DNA of 64,000 nt from NCBI GenBank assembly GCA_015501585.1, contig JADNRY010000140.1:98613-162612 (forward strand), read 5' to 3'. Position numbers and translations under genes: made by a program. How positions within the stretch are numbered: position 1 is the stretch's first letter; every line of letters starts with the position of its first letter. The notes beneath the pieces were generated by a model that ran no database searches, was not told the origin of the DNA, and saw nothing but the letters and a program-made list of their open reading frames with translations. This document shows positions 21,692-33,516 of this stretch, piece after piece. The stretch comes from Rhodocollybia butyracea. Its lineage: Eukaryota; Basidiomycota; Agaricomycetes; Agaricales; Omphalotaceae.

Positions 21692-22673
21692 CACAATCTC
21701 TCCCTTGTCACTGCTTGGGGCCTGGAGATCATCTCGAAGGAAGGAAGAAAGGGGAAAAAGGAAAAATCAATTCTGGATGCTCCAATTATAATACTCCAAC
21801 CCATGTTCTTCCCTGTGACCTCTCGACGGACGTGTGTGATGTCAAGGAACCGAGACTGAGGAGTGAGGTACAAAGCAAATGAAGGGATGAATACAGTTAG
21901 TTATCAAATGAGTATCAAATAGAACCGAACAATAGAACTTCTAGAAGAAATATGGGTCACTGGGGTAAAAGACTCGGTGTTGAATGAGACGCCGTAAGTA
22001 CAGCTGGAAGATTTTCCCTTTACTTCACGTCGGACGTCGTTTCGAGGTAACCTTTAGCACAAGGAGAAGATCACATTGCGAAAGACGGGCAGTGATTCCA
22101 CTGCTGAGAGACTGAGTACTCCGGAAATGTACAGCGTATATTCGAAAATACAAGGATATATCGCGGGTCAGGATTCTTCAAGAGATAAAACCATTATGTT
22201 TTCTGTGTAGGCGAGTATTGTTCTGTTCCGTAAAGCGAACGGTACCGATGAAGATCTCCACGAAGATGTTAAAGGGCCACTCTGCATGATCTCCGAGTCA
22301 CTGCACGCCGGGCCTGTATCCGTGCCAGGTAGGACTGGAAGGTTGTTCCAGGACAACGGCGAAGGCGTACGAGACAAAAATCGAACGGAGAGTTGGAGGC
22401 ACGTCGATAAAAACACTTGAAGTTTCGCAGAAGGAACATGGCTCGTACAGGGCTCTCCGACGGAATTCCGGGGTAACCGATATGGCACGATGTATCAAAA
22501 AGCAGAACCTTCAAAGCTGCCAGAAAAGAGATATGACGTTCATTTTGAGACTGAAAGGATGTGGCATATTATGAAGTCCGACAAGTCCAGATAATGGTGG
22601 TCAAGTTGAACGCGTTCTAGCGTGAGATTTTGAGAAATGATTTAGCGTCTTTCTACTAAACTTCCACCAAATC
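21692..22673. other. Intergenic between transporter and dioxygenase; possible ORF at 22168-22514
   Basis: The divergent promoter region of the transporter (minus) and the DOPA-dioxygenase-like gene (plus). On the minus strand at 22168-22514 overlapping frames give protein-like sequence (for example VSYAFAVVLEQPSSPTWHG) without a recognisable domain. It could be an exon of an eroded gene. No other signal. Confidence 0.3.
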
Positions 22674-23404
22674 ATGGACGTTGACACATATCCAAAGCCG
22701 TCGAGCAATCTACAAGAAGTTATGGACTCTGAAGTCAAGTACGCATTCACAAATCAATGATTTAACCTGGTTGAACGGGTCTGTTGGCTACATCAGAGAA
22801 TGGCACTTTCGTAAGTCGTTAGATCCAGAGTCATTCTCGTATCTTTTCCGACTACTGACCAGTGATATATTACGATATTTAGATATTTACTTTGCCCAAA
22901 AAAATGAAGATCAGCACTATGCAGCACTCGAACTTCGAGACGCAATTTTGCGCCTCCGCCGAGATGGAGCATTCGTCGCTGTTCCTCTTTTCCGCGTCAA
23001 CACGGAGCCTATGGGCCCACATCCTATTGGTGAGCACTGAGTCTCAGCTCGTTATATAATACACCAACGGTCCTCCTATAAAAAAACTCGAAGGATCTTA
23101 TGAAGTGTGGGTTCCTTCAGAAACATTTTCTTCGGTGTTTTCGTACTTGTGTTTGAATCGTGGAAATTTGAGGTTCGTGAAGGTGTTACATGTTCGTAAG
23201 GCGTTATCATGCTCACATCTTTTCGTAGTATCTTGGTTCATCCTCTGACGAGAGAAGAGGTGAGTTGTATTTTACTATACTCCACATATGCTCAATGAAT
23301 GCTTTTTCCAGCGACGGTGTGTTCACTAATATCCTGATACCCTCTTTCGTAATCAACTTGATCTCTATTTCTCCAGTGACCATGAATACGAAGTGCCTGG
23401 TTAG
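22674..23404 (+). CDS. DOPA 4,5-dioxygenase-like enzyme (extradiol ring cleavage)
   Basis: This family opens the ring of DOPA or related catechols (betalamic-acid-type pigments in Amanita); here the substrate is unknown. The model starts at ATG 22674. Exon 1 ends GTCAA (22738), then a GT...AG intron, a 14-base exon 22797-22810, an intron to 22882, and the main exon from 22883. Spliced, the metal-site motif reads EWHFHIYF. GPHPIG then joins SYEVWVPSETFSSVF across an intron, followed by SILVHPLTREE and a final DHEYE exon. The histidines in HFHIYF, GPHP and VHPL are the ones expected. The last junction is out of phase by my reading, so the C-terminus is uncertain. Alternatively exon 2 begins further upstream with a GSVGYIREWHF reading. 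Confidence 0.75.
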
Positions 23405-23783
23405 GCACACCTCTCCCTCTTGATCTCTCAACCCTTCCAATCACCGGAGAGCTGCCATTGCAGTATCCCAGCCTCAGTAAGTCAATCTGAATTCAAGTTC
23501 ATGCTTGAGTGTCGGTGGTTGACCTCTTCTCTATAGAGCTAGGTTATTCATCCCAGAGTCCCAACCTGGTTTTGGACGATAGGCGGAGATTAGGTGCTAA
23601 TGTCGAAAATCTACTTCGCAGCGAGAAAGGAGCTGCCCGAGCGAGTGACTGATATCTATTGCAACTATACTTTTGTTTTGCACCAATTTTGGGGTGCACG
23701 AGTCGACTACTTTGATCCAAATCTCAAGTGCTGTTCTTGATGCTAATACATATTCAAATGTTCAACAACGGTTCGAAACAGAT
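23405..23783. other. Spacer after the dioxygenase gene
   Basis: No coding or repeat signal recognised on either strand. Confidence 0.35.
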
Positions 23784-24270
23784 TCAATCGCAGCGTTCAT
23801 AAAAAATGTTGAGGAGTTCAACGTCAGAACCATCGATATTAGCTGAGATTTCCAGTAACTTGCAGCGCAAACGTGGCAGTTTCTTGGAAGAGAGAGTGCA
23901 GGACAGGCCAGCAGCATTTCCGGGGGTGGCATTAGTTCCGCAACTCTGGAGGACGGTATTTGTAACAGCCAACCAACCCGTGAGTGCCTCCCACGCGGGT
24001 TTGAAATGGGAGACGCGAAGACTACGCCGTCCAACAGGGATGTTTAATCGCGACGCCACTGCTCTGCCTTTCTATGTCTGAAGTGGAACTAGCTATACTA
24101 TCAAGTAGGTTGACTTTAGCACTGCCCACCTTCAGATAAACGATAATCGACCGCTCACCTCTTCACAGAGAAGCTAATAGCGAGCGACGGGGTTGGCAGA
24201 GACATAAATGCTAGTGAGTGCAAGCGCGACAGAGACGATGGTTGTGTTGGTCGTACCCGGAAGCAGTGGG
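23784..24270 (-). pseudogene. Small secreted protein, dead tandem copy
   Basis: A decayed relative of the gene at 25044-25699. The signal-peptide region reads IVSVALALTSIYVSANPVAR and is followed at once by a stop where the intact paralog continues STCSPNAQGA. The conserved CGTNATPGNAAGLSCTLS block survives near 23885-23945, but the following Cys and GCDGS repeats are degraded. Upstream flanks (about 24480-24620) resemble those of the intact gene (about 26240-26370), so the two arose by tandem duplication. Confidence 0.7.
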
Positions 24271-25043
24271 TAAGGGAGGTAAGGGGCGCAAGGCTGCAAA
24301 ATGGACCTGAGCTGTCCAATGATACCCCTGAGCGTCGGACTCGTTCACTCGCCAAGATGCTTTAACACAACATTGCCTCTCAGTGTCGAGAAAAGCTTCG
24401 CCCAGAGATGTCAAGATTTGTACTAGCGGCGAAAACAGTCCGGCTGACTTGAGTTCGGCTTGAAACAACGATTGCAATTGTGGGCGATATCTACGGATTA
24501 GTTGAAATGTCGTGGTTCCGAAAGGAAACGTTGGTCTTAGACCACCGCTGAGCTCGAGGAATTGCGGATTCTTAGATTTTTTTTAGCATCAAGATCGACT
24601 GAACATACGGGTTTACAGCATAACATCTGCAAGACTAGTTCAACGCAGCCTGACTTTTTAACGAAGAAAAACAGTTGATTTTGATTGGTTCACCATGTGT
24701 CCTACCAACTCATGGACCGTATCCCAAGTGATCAACCACCATACTATTATTGTATATAATGAAAAAGAACACGGCCGAGTGAATGGGCTGATACTCACCC
24801 GACTCAAAAAACGGGTTTCGAGGGAGGAATCTGGGCGCCCAGTTCGGGTTGTACGTGTGGAACTCTTTCAAATCTCAAATGCTACAATATATTTGATGCT
24901 AGTACAGTACCAAGTACATATTCAAATATCGAAAGATGGTACATTCGAAACAAAAAGTCCGGTTCAAATACTTATACATAAACACGAAAAATTAATGAAG
25001 CAACTGTTCACTTCAAAGTACTAAAATGATTAAGTGGTAGCGT
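24271..25043. other. Spacer between the two secreted-protein copies
   Basis: Includes the upstream flank of the dead copy (about 24480-24620), homologous to 26240-26370. No other gene was recognised; a plus-strand 109-codon ORF at 24695-25024 has no identifiable feature. Confidence 0.4.
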
Positions 25044-25699
25044 TTAGAAAACGATGTCGAAAAGTTGAGCGTTAGATCCATCACAGCCGACGACAGTCAA
25101 AGGAGTACCGTTGTGGCCGGCCTGAACGCAGGAGTTGCTGTTTCCATGAGGAGAGACAGTGCAAGACGAGCCAGCAGCGTTTCCGGGGGTGGTGTTAGTT
25201 CCGCAAGTCTGGCAGGCGATGTCGAAGAGCTGGTTTCTATACGGGAGAATCAAGATACGTTAGTGCTGGGAATCAGAATGTACGAGGTAAAGAAACTGAC
25301 GCTTGGGTACCAGTGTTGGAAGCAGTATCGAGGATGAGCTGGTTACCAGAACTAGTAACAGCCAGACCGTTGTTGTTAGCATCCCTTTTGAAAAAAAGGA
25401 TCGTTAGTGATCGGTTGATTGGATGCAAAATGGAACCTACTTGATAATGAAGCTAGTGGGAACTGTCCACTCTGAGAGACGTGGACGGGCAGAGCAGTGG
25501 ATGCCGCGATTATAACATCTCCGTTGAACGGCAAAGAGTTCGCGTCTCCCCATTTCAAGCCATGGTGGGCGTCACTCACGATCGATACTGCAGCGCCCTG
25601 GGCATTGGGAGAGCAGGTAGAGCGAGCGACGGGGGTGGCGTATACACCAACGCTAGTAAGCATGACTGCGGCAGAGACGATGGTGGAGAAGGAGAACAT
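25044..25699 (-). CDS. Small secreted cysteine-containing protein (ricin-B-lectin-like family)
   Basis: Secreted protein of unknown role in a family common in mushrooms. The start at 25699 (MFSFST) gives a clean signal peptide of about 20 residues ending near VYATPVAR. The mature part begins STCSPNAQGAAVSIVSDA, then, after an intron (AAG|GAT junction, about 25386-25438), DANNNGLAVTSSGNQLILDT. After a second intron come FDIACQTCGTNTTPGNAAG and a C-terminal block with VVGCDGSNAQLFDI. The repeating NNxLAV / GCDG / QLFDI pattern is what a beta-trefoil of the ricin B type shows. Between about 25460 and 25510 the reading frame changes without an obvious splice site; an intron GTTATAATC...CTCTCAG leaves the wrong phase. 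So the middle of the model is uncertain. Confidence 0.65.
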
Positions 25700-27900
25700 G
25701 GCTGTAGCTGGGAGTAGATATCTAACGGGGTAAGAAAGCAAAAAGGCTGAAGAAATCGACCTGAGGAAATTCAGCAAGAAAACCCGAGTTTTTATAGTTG
25801 TCCAGAGGCGCCCCGGAGCATCGAATTCGTCTACTCCTCAAGATCCTTGACACCCCAAAAACCAAATATGCGAGTCATTGCCTCCTCCAGTCTCGAAAGA
25901 GCCTAGCCCAGAAATTGCACAGTCGTAACGGGAAAAAGACTCCGTTTGACTTGAAAGATTGTAATAGGGCGGGATAACTAGATATTTAGTTGAAAGTGAA
26001 ACGTCATACCGGCCCAAGGAAGTACAGTTATTTTGAGTTTTATACTCTGCGGTTCGGGCGGAGAATAGACAAGACTGTTGAATACTGTATACCTGAGAAT
26101 AGTATGACTCTAGCTAGGCCTCGTTAACGATTTCCAGTGAGCTCACTTGTATGGCAGTGGAGGTTACGGAGATGTCGCCAAGGTTTTGCGTGTCTACTGC
26201 GAAAGGGACAGACAAGTTAATGTGCGCCCACCAGAATAAGACTAATCAGCGTGGCCCAAGATCGGAGACCACCGTTGAGCTCAAAGGAATTGAAGATTAT
26301 TCATGGATTTAGATTTCCAGCGTTAAGATTGATTCGAGGTACCGGTTTACAACATAATTTCTGGAAGAGTTTAGCGTTGTCCGTCTTTCTAACGGAGATT
26401 AAAGCCTTTAATTGTTCACCGTATACGGTTCTACTGTACCATGTACGGTATACCGTCCAGTACCAAGTCAGCTGACATAGACGTCTTGAATTACAGCGAG
26501 CTTTAACGAGAAAAGTACGGAGAACTTTGGGCGCGTACTAGATCCCGGCTCTTCAGTGAGCCCGTCAGTAGATGTACAAGGCAAGCAAAGAGCGGGAGCT
26601 TAGGCTATATGGGTGGCGCTACAATATAGCGATGGGTGTAAGGAGGAGAAGAGAGACTTACATAATCAAAGCGGACTGCTTTGACCGCGCTTTCAATCTT
26701 CGTTTTCCGTTCTTTTTCGTTTTCTGTTACATACTTCTTGGAGGCAGCGGATAGAATCCTTATTCTGATTCTTTGGCCATGGTCTCTCCCTGGACCCTTT
26801 AGATTTCAAGACTCGAAGCCGCGGTGTTTTTGTCGGGCCTGCCGCCCAGGAAAAGCTGTGGAACTGGAAGAGACTTTTAGAAGACTTTTGACTCAAGGCC
26901 GTTTACAATTCCTTTGGCCAACCCAAATCCTGCTTGACGATCTGCAGGTCAAAGGACTCCCATTATTGTGACCTTGATAAGCCGAACTCGCTTGGTGATT
27001 GGATTTCTCAGTAACGTCCTCGAGGTCACTGGAAAAGAGCTAGAACTGGAAAAGAGCTACCTTCTGGTCGATCTAAGAACTGGTTTACCGTGCCTCATTG
27101 CAAATGGTCAGTTGGTCGGGTCCGGATCCCAGATGGAGTAGGGAGGATGGAGTTCGGTGTACTTTCCTTCCGAACCGCTGGAACTCTTGCTCTATAGTCT
27201 GGTTAGTAAAGCTTGAATTCAAGCCGGCTCTTTTTCTCGTTGATACGGGTTGAGTGCTAATAATTGGATTCTTCCAGGTTTGCGCGACAGCCTAACGGGC
27301 TTGTGGGCATCACGATAGTCTCGGACTCCGAGTCCGGCTTGAGAATAACTAAGAATAGAGGTGCAGGAATGCACGTCCTACTTCATCGGACATCCTCGTC
27401 CTGAGAGCCACAAGTACAGTAACTTCCAAACTCCTTGTCTGCGGCTTATACGAACAATTGGACGGTTGGTAATTCGTGAGATAGATAAACGAATACACTT
27501 GGGCCGTCAATGCGTCAAGGTGTCAACACTAGTCTTGCAAACTTCGGAATTATGCTGGGAATGTAGAAAGATACAGTAGTGGTACTGCGGCTTGTAGCCT
27601 AATTCGAGACAGTTTTACGACTAGAAAAGTGGAACCTGGACCTGTTGAACGGTTGGTATTCATCATCGACGTATTACTTTGAGGTATGAATACGCAAACC
27701 AAATTAAATGTAAACGCCAAAGCAGATAAAACATCAAAGCAGGTTCCAAAGCATGGTGAAAGGAAGGAAGCCGTTATTTCAGCAGCAACCTACTGTTTTT
27801 GTTCTCTTCCATATCGGTAGACAAATAAAGCAGGAAGCTGAAAGACGTTTCCTCTTCAATCACAGCATTAGCACTTTCTCTTTGAACTCTTCTTCTTCTA
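25700..27900. other. 2.2-kb gene-poor interval with an eroded gene copy
   Basis: 25.7-26.5 kb is upstream flank of the secreted-protein gene, partly repeated at 24.5 kb. 26.57-27.0 kb holds only anonymous ORFs (for example plus 26681-26971). 27.0-27.37 kb resembles the small gene at 34.68-35.10 kb. The rest shows no recognisable feature. Confidence 0.4.
27060..27375 (+). pseudogene. Eroded copy of the small gene at 34.7-35.1 kb
   Basis: PHCKW ends at a GT (27107), and an intron-like stretch with GAGTGCTAATAATTGG and TTCCAG leads to FARQPNGLVG then SDSESGLRITK. The same order, the same intron position and the same SESxSGLRI-type end occur at 34.88-35.10 kb. The upstream exon is not recognisable and there is no clear stop-bounded frame, so it is called a relic. 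Confidence 0.45.
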
Positions 27901-29967
27901 TGTCTCACTCAACAAAATATCAGTGGCAAGAGAAGTATCGGGATAAATGGATACTGGAGGCGGAGACGCAGACATATTGGCAGAGCTTCTACGATCATTG
28001 GAAATTGCAGCCGAACCCCATGTCACCCAGTGAAGACCAGCTACAAATAGTTCCAGAAAACCTGAGTCCTCACGATTTTTGCCGCTCCCTACAACACAGC
28101 GGGACGGGTAAAATGCTGGTTTTGCCCGAGTACCGGGCGATAGTCAAGCGCATCGCGAACCTTTATCGTCAGCTTCCCGATTCCGAAGTACTTATTACGG
28201 GCCAGCCTGGTATTGGTATGTATCAACATATCTACCTTTGCGTGTATCTTACCTGATTCATGCTACAGGGAAGAGTGTATTCTTGTTCTACTTGCTTGCC
28301 ATACTCTTGAGCATCCCCGATGGCGACACTCTAGATTCATCAACTGGCCTAAACTTTGCTCCTGTCCTCTTATACACCAAGGCCACACAGGTCCTCTTTT
28401 ACGATGGTAAAACTTATGTCCCGAAGTCGAGGGACTGTCCATTCGAATTCAAGTTGCTTCCTCAACCATGTGATATCACTCCCCTTCCTGGTCCTGTGTG
28501 GGTCCTAATAGATATGTATGAGACGAAAGAGGAACCTCATGCTTTGAGCGGACTGTCTACGCTCTTTCCAGTCCAATCGGCCTCGCCTAATACTGTCCAC
28601 TATAAAGGCTGGCGCCGGAGCAGAAAGGCATGCAGGTTCGGACTGCCACTTTGGGAAGAGGCATACCTTCATCGCGGGTATGTGTTGTTTATTGTATATC
28701 ATATGTTACGCTGACTATTACTTCTCAGTTGGGAACTCCATGCTCAAAAGCCCAAGCTTCAGAAGGCAATATCCTCCTGGGCCAAAGAGCGTGACGTACA
28801 TTGGACTGGAGTTCAACTCTTTCGGGCCTTGAACAGCTGCACTACGACACTTTGATGTCCTGCGAGGCAAAGGGAACGCTGGATCGTAAAGACCCTAAAA
28901 TAGAAGTCAAAGCAATGGAGATTCTCATAACGGATGCTATAGAGCGATATGGCCATACGGCGCGCGACGTCTACGATTTTCTCGAGAGCCCAAGCAACGT
29001 CGTAAGCTCTCCCAGCGATGTCTTCATCGACATGGATTGGGCCCAGTGGAGAATGGCGGCGGGGTTCGTAGATAGGTTCTCTAGCGCCGGTGAAGTAATG
29101 ATGATGGAGAACCAGGGAAATTTGGTATCGCATCGCCTACATAGTCTCCCTCGAACTAGTGAAACCGGTGAGGTGGAAGACTCATGATACATTCAAGGTC
29201 ATCTGGAAGACACCCTATATTCACTCGCGCGCGCAGTTGCATGCCAAGCTGACTGAGAAACAGAGAGCAGAGCTCTTTGAAGTTATACGTCTATTTAGGA
29301 GCCCTCCACTCTTGTGGCCCAAATCTACAAACCATATATACATGCCGTCCTTTCCGCAAATGACAGGGACCTTCTTCCGCTTCAACTGATAGACTGTTTC
29401 CAGCAGCAAAATGTCCGCACGTACTATTCTGACGTGAAGCCCCGCGCTGTATACCCAGAAATTCCTGCAGTGCGAAGGAAACAGGTACCATATTCTGGCT
29501 ACGAAGACCTTGAGCTCGATCGTTACTATGTCCCTCAGGAAGAGAACGCGTTGTTCTTCGACTCTTTCTATCTCTGGGACTGGCCTACACATATCATCGC
29601 TGTCTTCAACCGAGTCTCTACCGGCAGCGATATTAATTCGGTGCTAGCTGCCATTCGAAAGAAGTTTCAAAAAGCTGCTTATGTTTCCTATGTACTTGTG
29701 GGTCCTGCTTTTTCTTCTGCATTTACCATCCAAAAGTGGACGATACCTTCAGAGGGTTTCGTTCCAGGAAAAGTGTATTATCTCGGTGTTCCACTGCCAT
29801 ACAGTGTCGAAAGCCTTAAATATGCTCGAGATGCGCTAGATTTCAAAAAGGCTGAAGCGACTGAGACAATGAAGGATGCGCCTTTTGAGGGTACGCTGGA
29901 GAATCCCGCACAAGTATTTAACAATGCGATTTACTTACAGGGGAAACTCGGGTCCAGTTTGGGTTGA
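27901..29967 (+). CDS. P-loop NTPase, fungal Crinkler-like family, frames interrupted
   Basis: Begins MSHSTKYQWQEKYRDKWILE at 27901 (an in-frame ATG at 27753 is possible but gives an unrelated leader). The Walker A motif reads TGQPGIGKS, split by an intron at about 28216-28267 between GIG and GKS, followed by VFLFYLLAILLSIPDGD. Next come a hydrophobic strand VWVLIDMYETKEEP in the Walker B position, a second intron near 28678-28728, and a long C-terminal region ending in KVYYLGVPLPYSVESL and a stop at 29965-29967. At least three frame changes occur (about 28850, 29110 and 29310) without good splice sites, so the gene is either inactivated or affected by indels. Such NTPases often sit in front of nuclease-like C-termini in Crinkler-type proteins; I could not confirm a nuclease motif. 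Confidence 0.6.
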
Positions 29968-32227
29968 AAGCACAAGCGCCGATGGGGGTCGGTAGGGGGG
30001 TGGACTAGATTTCAATTTTCATACCGCTACAAATGGAGGGTTTGAGCACCTTTGAGACTTCACCGAAGATGGATCAATGCCTTATTTCCCACTTTTTACT
30101 CTCAAAAAACAATCGAAAGACGGATCGCGCTTGGTGACTCGTGATTTGAGTGAAAGGGGGCAAGGAATTGGGTATGTAATAGAGTCTTTTATCATATCCA
30201 ACCGATATTGAAGCACGATAACAGATGGCAAGAGGAGACTACTCCATGGGACTTTTTGGATGAAAACGGCGAAGAAATTGTTAGCGATGATGAGGTAACT
30301 GACGCTTCATCCACAATTCCCTTACTTAGGTGCTTATTCGCTGAATGCAGGATCCCGACTACTAAGAGCTACAGGTCCATGATATCTTGTTAGATGTCAA
30401 TTTGGTGCTTTGCTCCTGATTTTTTTTTCGAAAGCACCTCGAAGTATGGCGTGGGAGTAGCAGTGAATGATCTCCATTCCGTTGAAAGAGGTTGTGTAAA
30501 AAGTGTAGTTGAAATCTGTGGTAATTCTATCGACACCTTGAGAAAGTCCACCACCACCGCCATTTAATAAATAATTGAAACTAGCCTTTGTTTAGCCCCA
30601 GAACGACTACGTACTTGTTATTCCTCATCTTTTAGAGTGATTATTCTATCCACGATGCCAATCAGGCCCCCCCGCCCAGTTCGTCGATTCTCTTCGATTG
30701 ACGCTAACAGCAACAAATGGATAGATTGGGTTCTGCGTTGCCGTTTCCATACGCGATTCAGGCGACATGAAACAATGTCTGTTGAATTTTGGAGAGCCAT
30801 CATACAAGTACGATACTTCCAAAGTCGGATTGCGGCCTCATGACTCCATGGTGGTTAATTTATGATTTAATGAAACGAATTTGGGCCCTTGAACTTGTGC
30901 CTGCAGACGCTTTTCCTTTGTCATAGTTAGTAGGCGGCTCGTATCCGGCCTACAGCTTCCTCTTTTCAAGCATGGGAATCCGCGGTGCCATCCCCGGGCG
31001 CGGTAGCAAGAGCTTGAGCCATGCTAGTAATCTGAGGAGAGACCTGTGGAACGACTGGATATTCTCCAAACTTTGTGGTTATTCCAGGGTCGGAAAGAAA
31101 ATCTCTTCCGGCTTGAGTGTAAATTGGTGATCACAGAAGAAAGCGGTACAGTTTGAACAAGTTGACTCCCTTACTCGTTATACTACACTGATGGTCCATA
31201 CATATACACACAGATGTATGATTATAGTGGTATTAGCTCATTAGCTACTCTGAATACACAAACCTCGACGATCGCGGAGCATATATCAAATTTACTTCAC
31301 AAAAACTTGCACAAAAAGCAAACGTTCATACCAAAAACGTGAGGCAGGGGAAGATGGCCGGTACGTTTTTCCATTTGGTCTATCAGCAAGTAGAAGATGA
31401 ATTCGATCGTCCCTGCTACGCACAAAATCAGATGAATCATGCGATAAGATACGATATGTAAACTAAAATTTGTTGACATCGACTCCCTCACGTAGCTCAT
31501 GGAAAACATAGCAAAAAACCCCTACTAATGGAGCAAAACCATATAGAAACGGCAGGGGATCAATTGGACTAACGGTGGGATCAAAGCAAGGTGTACTGCG
31601 CTTGCAGGAATCTTCCGAGGAGCTGTAGGAAGCTGTGGGTGTAGATAGCTACTTGCAGCCTCTTAACAGCACTTTTACAGCCCATCTCATGATGCTCCAC
31701 CACGCGGAAATAAGTCTCAAAAAAGAAAAAAGGGCACAATAAGCCGAAAAAGATTGCAACTGTGAGTAACGGTGTGCTGGCTACTATGCCAGGAGGAGTC
31801 CTGAGGAGTCGCGATAGCCGTGTCTTAGATGCCACCAAGACATCCAGTCGAAGCGAAAAAGGGACAGCCTGAAATGGCTGGAGCAAGGAGTGCTGTGGCT
31901 CGCGTTGTTCGCGTGGGATATGGTAAGCAGTTCAAGTTGCAGCAAGAAGAGCGGAAGTAATCTGAAAATAATTCCATGGAGATATTGGTAGCGAAAAGTG
32001 CTGATAAAACGAGGTAATTATTCTAAAGAAAGCTTTGAGAAACGAGGTATCCTCAGGTCGGCTTTCAATTTCTGTTATTTGTTCCATCATTTGTGGGGGA
32101 AATCATCATAAAGATTGACACCATGTGGGCGTTCAAGCGCTCGAGACCCGGACCGGCGTCAGGTGCGTTCCACATTGACAACACGTTGTAATGTGCAAGT
32201 TACAATCTCTGAAAGAGTCAAAAGGCC
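29968..32227. other. 2.3-kb gene-poor interval
   Basis: Contains an eroded gene fragment at 30.64-30.86 kb (listed separately). On the minus strand at 31297-31886 are two hydrophobic ORFs (LLTVAIFFGLLCPFFFFETY, LCVAGTIEFIFYLL) that could be membrane-spanning exons of an unrecognised gene, but stops separate them and no motif is identifiable. 30.0-30.6 kb shows nothing beyond a 61-codon ORF at 30208. Confidence 0.35.
30637..30860 (+). pseudogene. Fragment related to the coiled-coil protein gene at 32.2 kb
   Basis: The tail of a 68-codon ORF (IQVRYFQSRIAAS, then a stop and LHGG) matches TQVRYYQRVIAPLHEFMVV of the gene at 32228. The preceding DNA (CTGCGTTGCCGTTTCCATAC, GCGATTCAGGCGACATGAAA) is also similar. 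Only this N-terminal portion is present, so it is a truncated duplicate. Confidence 0.55.
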
Positions 32228-33516
32228 ATGGCTCTGACACTGGCTAAAGGACTACGTTTCCTTTATCTTCGAGTCTTGACCCTCATGAATATGGACTATC
32301 TCCCTACGCCAACTGAATCTCCCTGTTCTTCGCTTTTCTTTCCTGCAACTGAAGAGAACCGGGAGGCACAAAGGACTAGGTTGGCTTCTCCGCTGCCATT
32401 CTCAGTACGCGATTCACGCGACGTGAAACACGATTTATTGACACGTGGAGACCCCTGCGACCATCTTTTGGTCACCCAAGTACGATACTACCAGAGAGTT
32501 ATCGCACCGCTCCATGAATTCATGGTGGTCGAATTCAAGGACATTCGGCGGACGGATGCTGAAGTCAAGAGCTACGTTCTTCTTGAGCGATGGGGTTCTG
32601 ATTTTCGACCCCCTAATAAATCTTTGAAGAAAATCGAAAGGCATGAGCTTGATGCTAACCAGATCAGGTAAGCGAATCAACTCTCAGACCGTTTTCCTTG
32701 ATTTTCCTACACCCGCGTAGGTCTACAGATGGTCTCAATGGTTCCGCATCGCACAGTCGCAGCTCATCTTCTACGTCCCTCACTGCTAGTCTTCATTCAT
32801 CATCCAACTCCTCTTCCGTTGCAAACGACCGATTCATCATTTTTCTTCGCCGTAAGATGGCAGATGTTGATAAATTGGAGCCTTCGGGGTATACACTTCT
32901 GGCTACTCTAACTCGTCCATCTTCTTCCTCATTCAATATGGCGAAACTGGCTGTTTTGACAACCTGCGTGACTGAGGACATACCCATCTACAACACGCTG
33001 GATTCACAATGCTTTTACTTTGGGAGAGTTATATGGGAAGTCATGAGGATGGAAATGGGAGTTCCTTCGGATGAGGCTGTTGCTCCTAATGATCCTGGAG
33101 ATATGAAAGTTGATCCTTTACATTGGGCGAGTCATTATGTGAAGGGTAAAATGGCGGACAAGGTGAAAAGTAGCCATGGTGCTCCAGCCATAAGAGCCAA
33201 GTTTAATGACGCTTGGCTTTTGTTTGACAAGGAAGTTCGGGAAAGGGTTGTGGTAAGTTTTTACATGTATTCATGGCAAATCTGATATCTTTACTTTTAG
33301 CGACTTCAAAAACCGATCTTGGACTTGGAAGCCTCTGTCTTGGAGGAACGACAACGGCGACAACAGTTGGAGGTGGAATCGGAGGCCCGTATCTTGGAGG
33401 AACGACAACGATCGGAGGCCCGTATCTTGGAGGAACAACAACGATCGGAGGCTCTCTTCCTTAAAGTGCAGCGCCTCGAAGCTCAGATTGCGAATGCAAG
33501 TGCTTCACAGACTTGA
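32228..33516 (+). CDS. Hypothetical protein with Ser-rich linker and repeated coiled coil
   Basis: Function not recognised. Three exons: 32228-32668; from about 32721 (RSTDGLNG...) to about 33252; and from 33301 to the stop at 33514-33516, joined by GT-AG introns in phase. The N-terminal part has TQVRYYQRVIAPLHEFMVVE and SYVLLERWG. A Ser-rich stretch (about residues 150-185) follows, then a conserved-looking globular part (SGYTLLATLTRPSSSSFNMA, LAVLTTCVTEDIP, YFGRVIWEVMRMEMG). The C-terminus is a charged coiled coil with near-identical units EARILEERQRS / EARILEEQQRS. Intact with no frame breaks, so probably expressed. Similar uncharacterised proteins occur in mushroom genomes; no role is proposed. 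Confidence 0.7.
33376..33460 (+). repeat. Short coding tandem repeat in the coiled coil
   Basis: About 33-base units built on GGAGGCCCGTATCTTGGAGG followed by AAC(G/A)ACAACGATC, two clear copies and a weaker preceding one, encoding the EARILEERQRS coiled-coil units. In another frame the same DNA reads Gly-Thr-rich. Confidence 0.75.
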
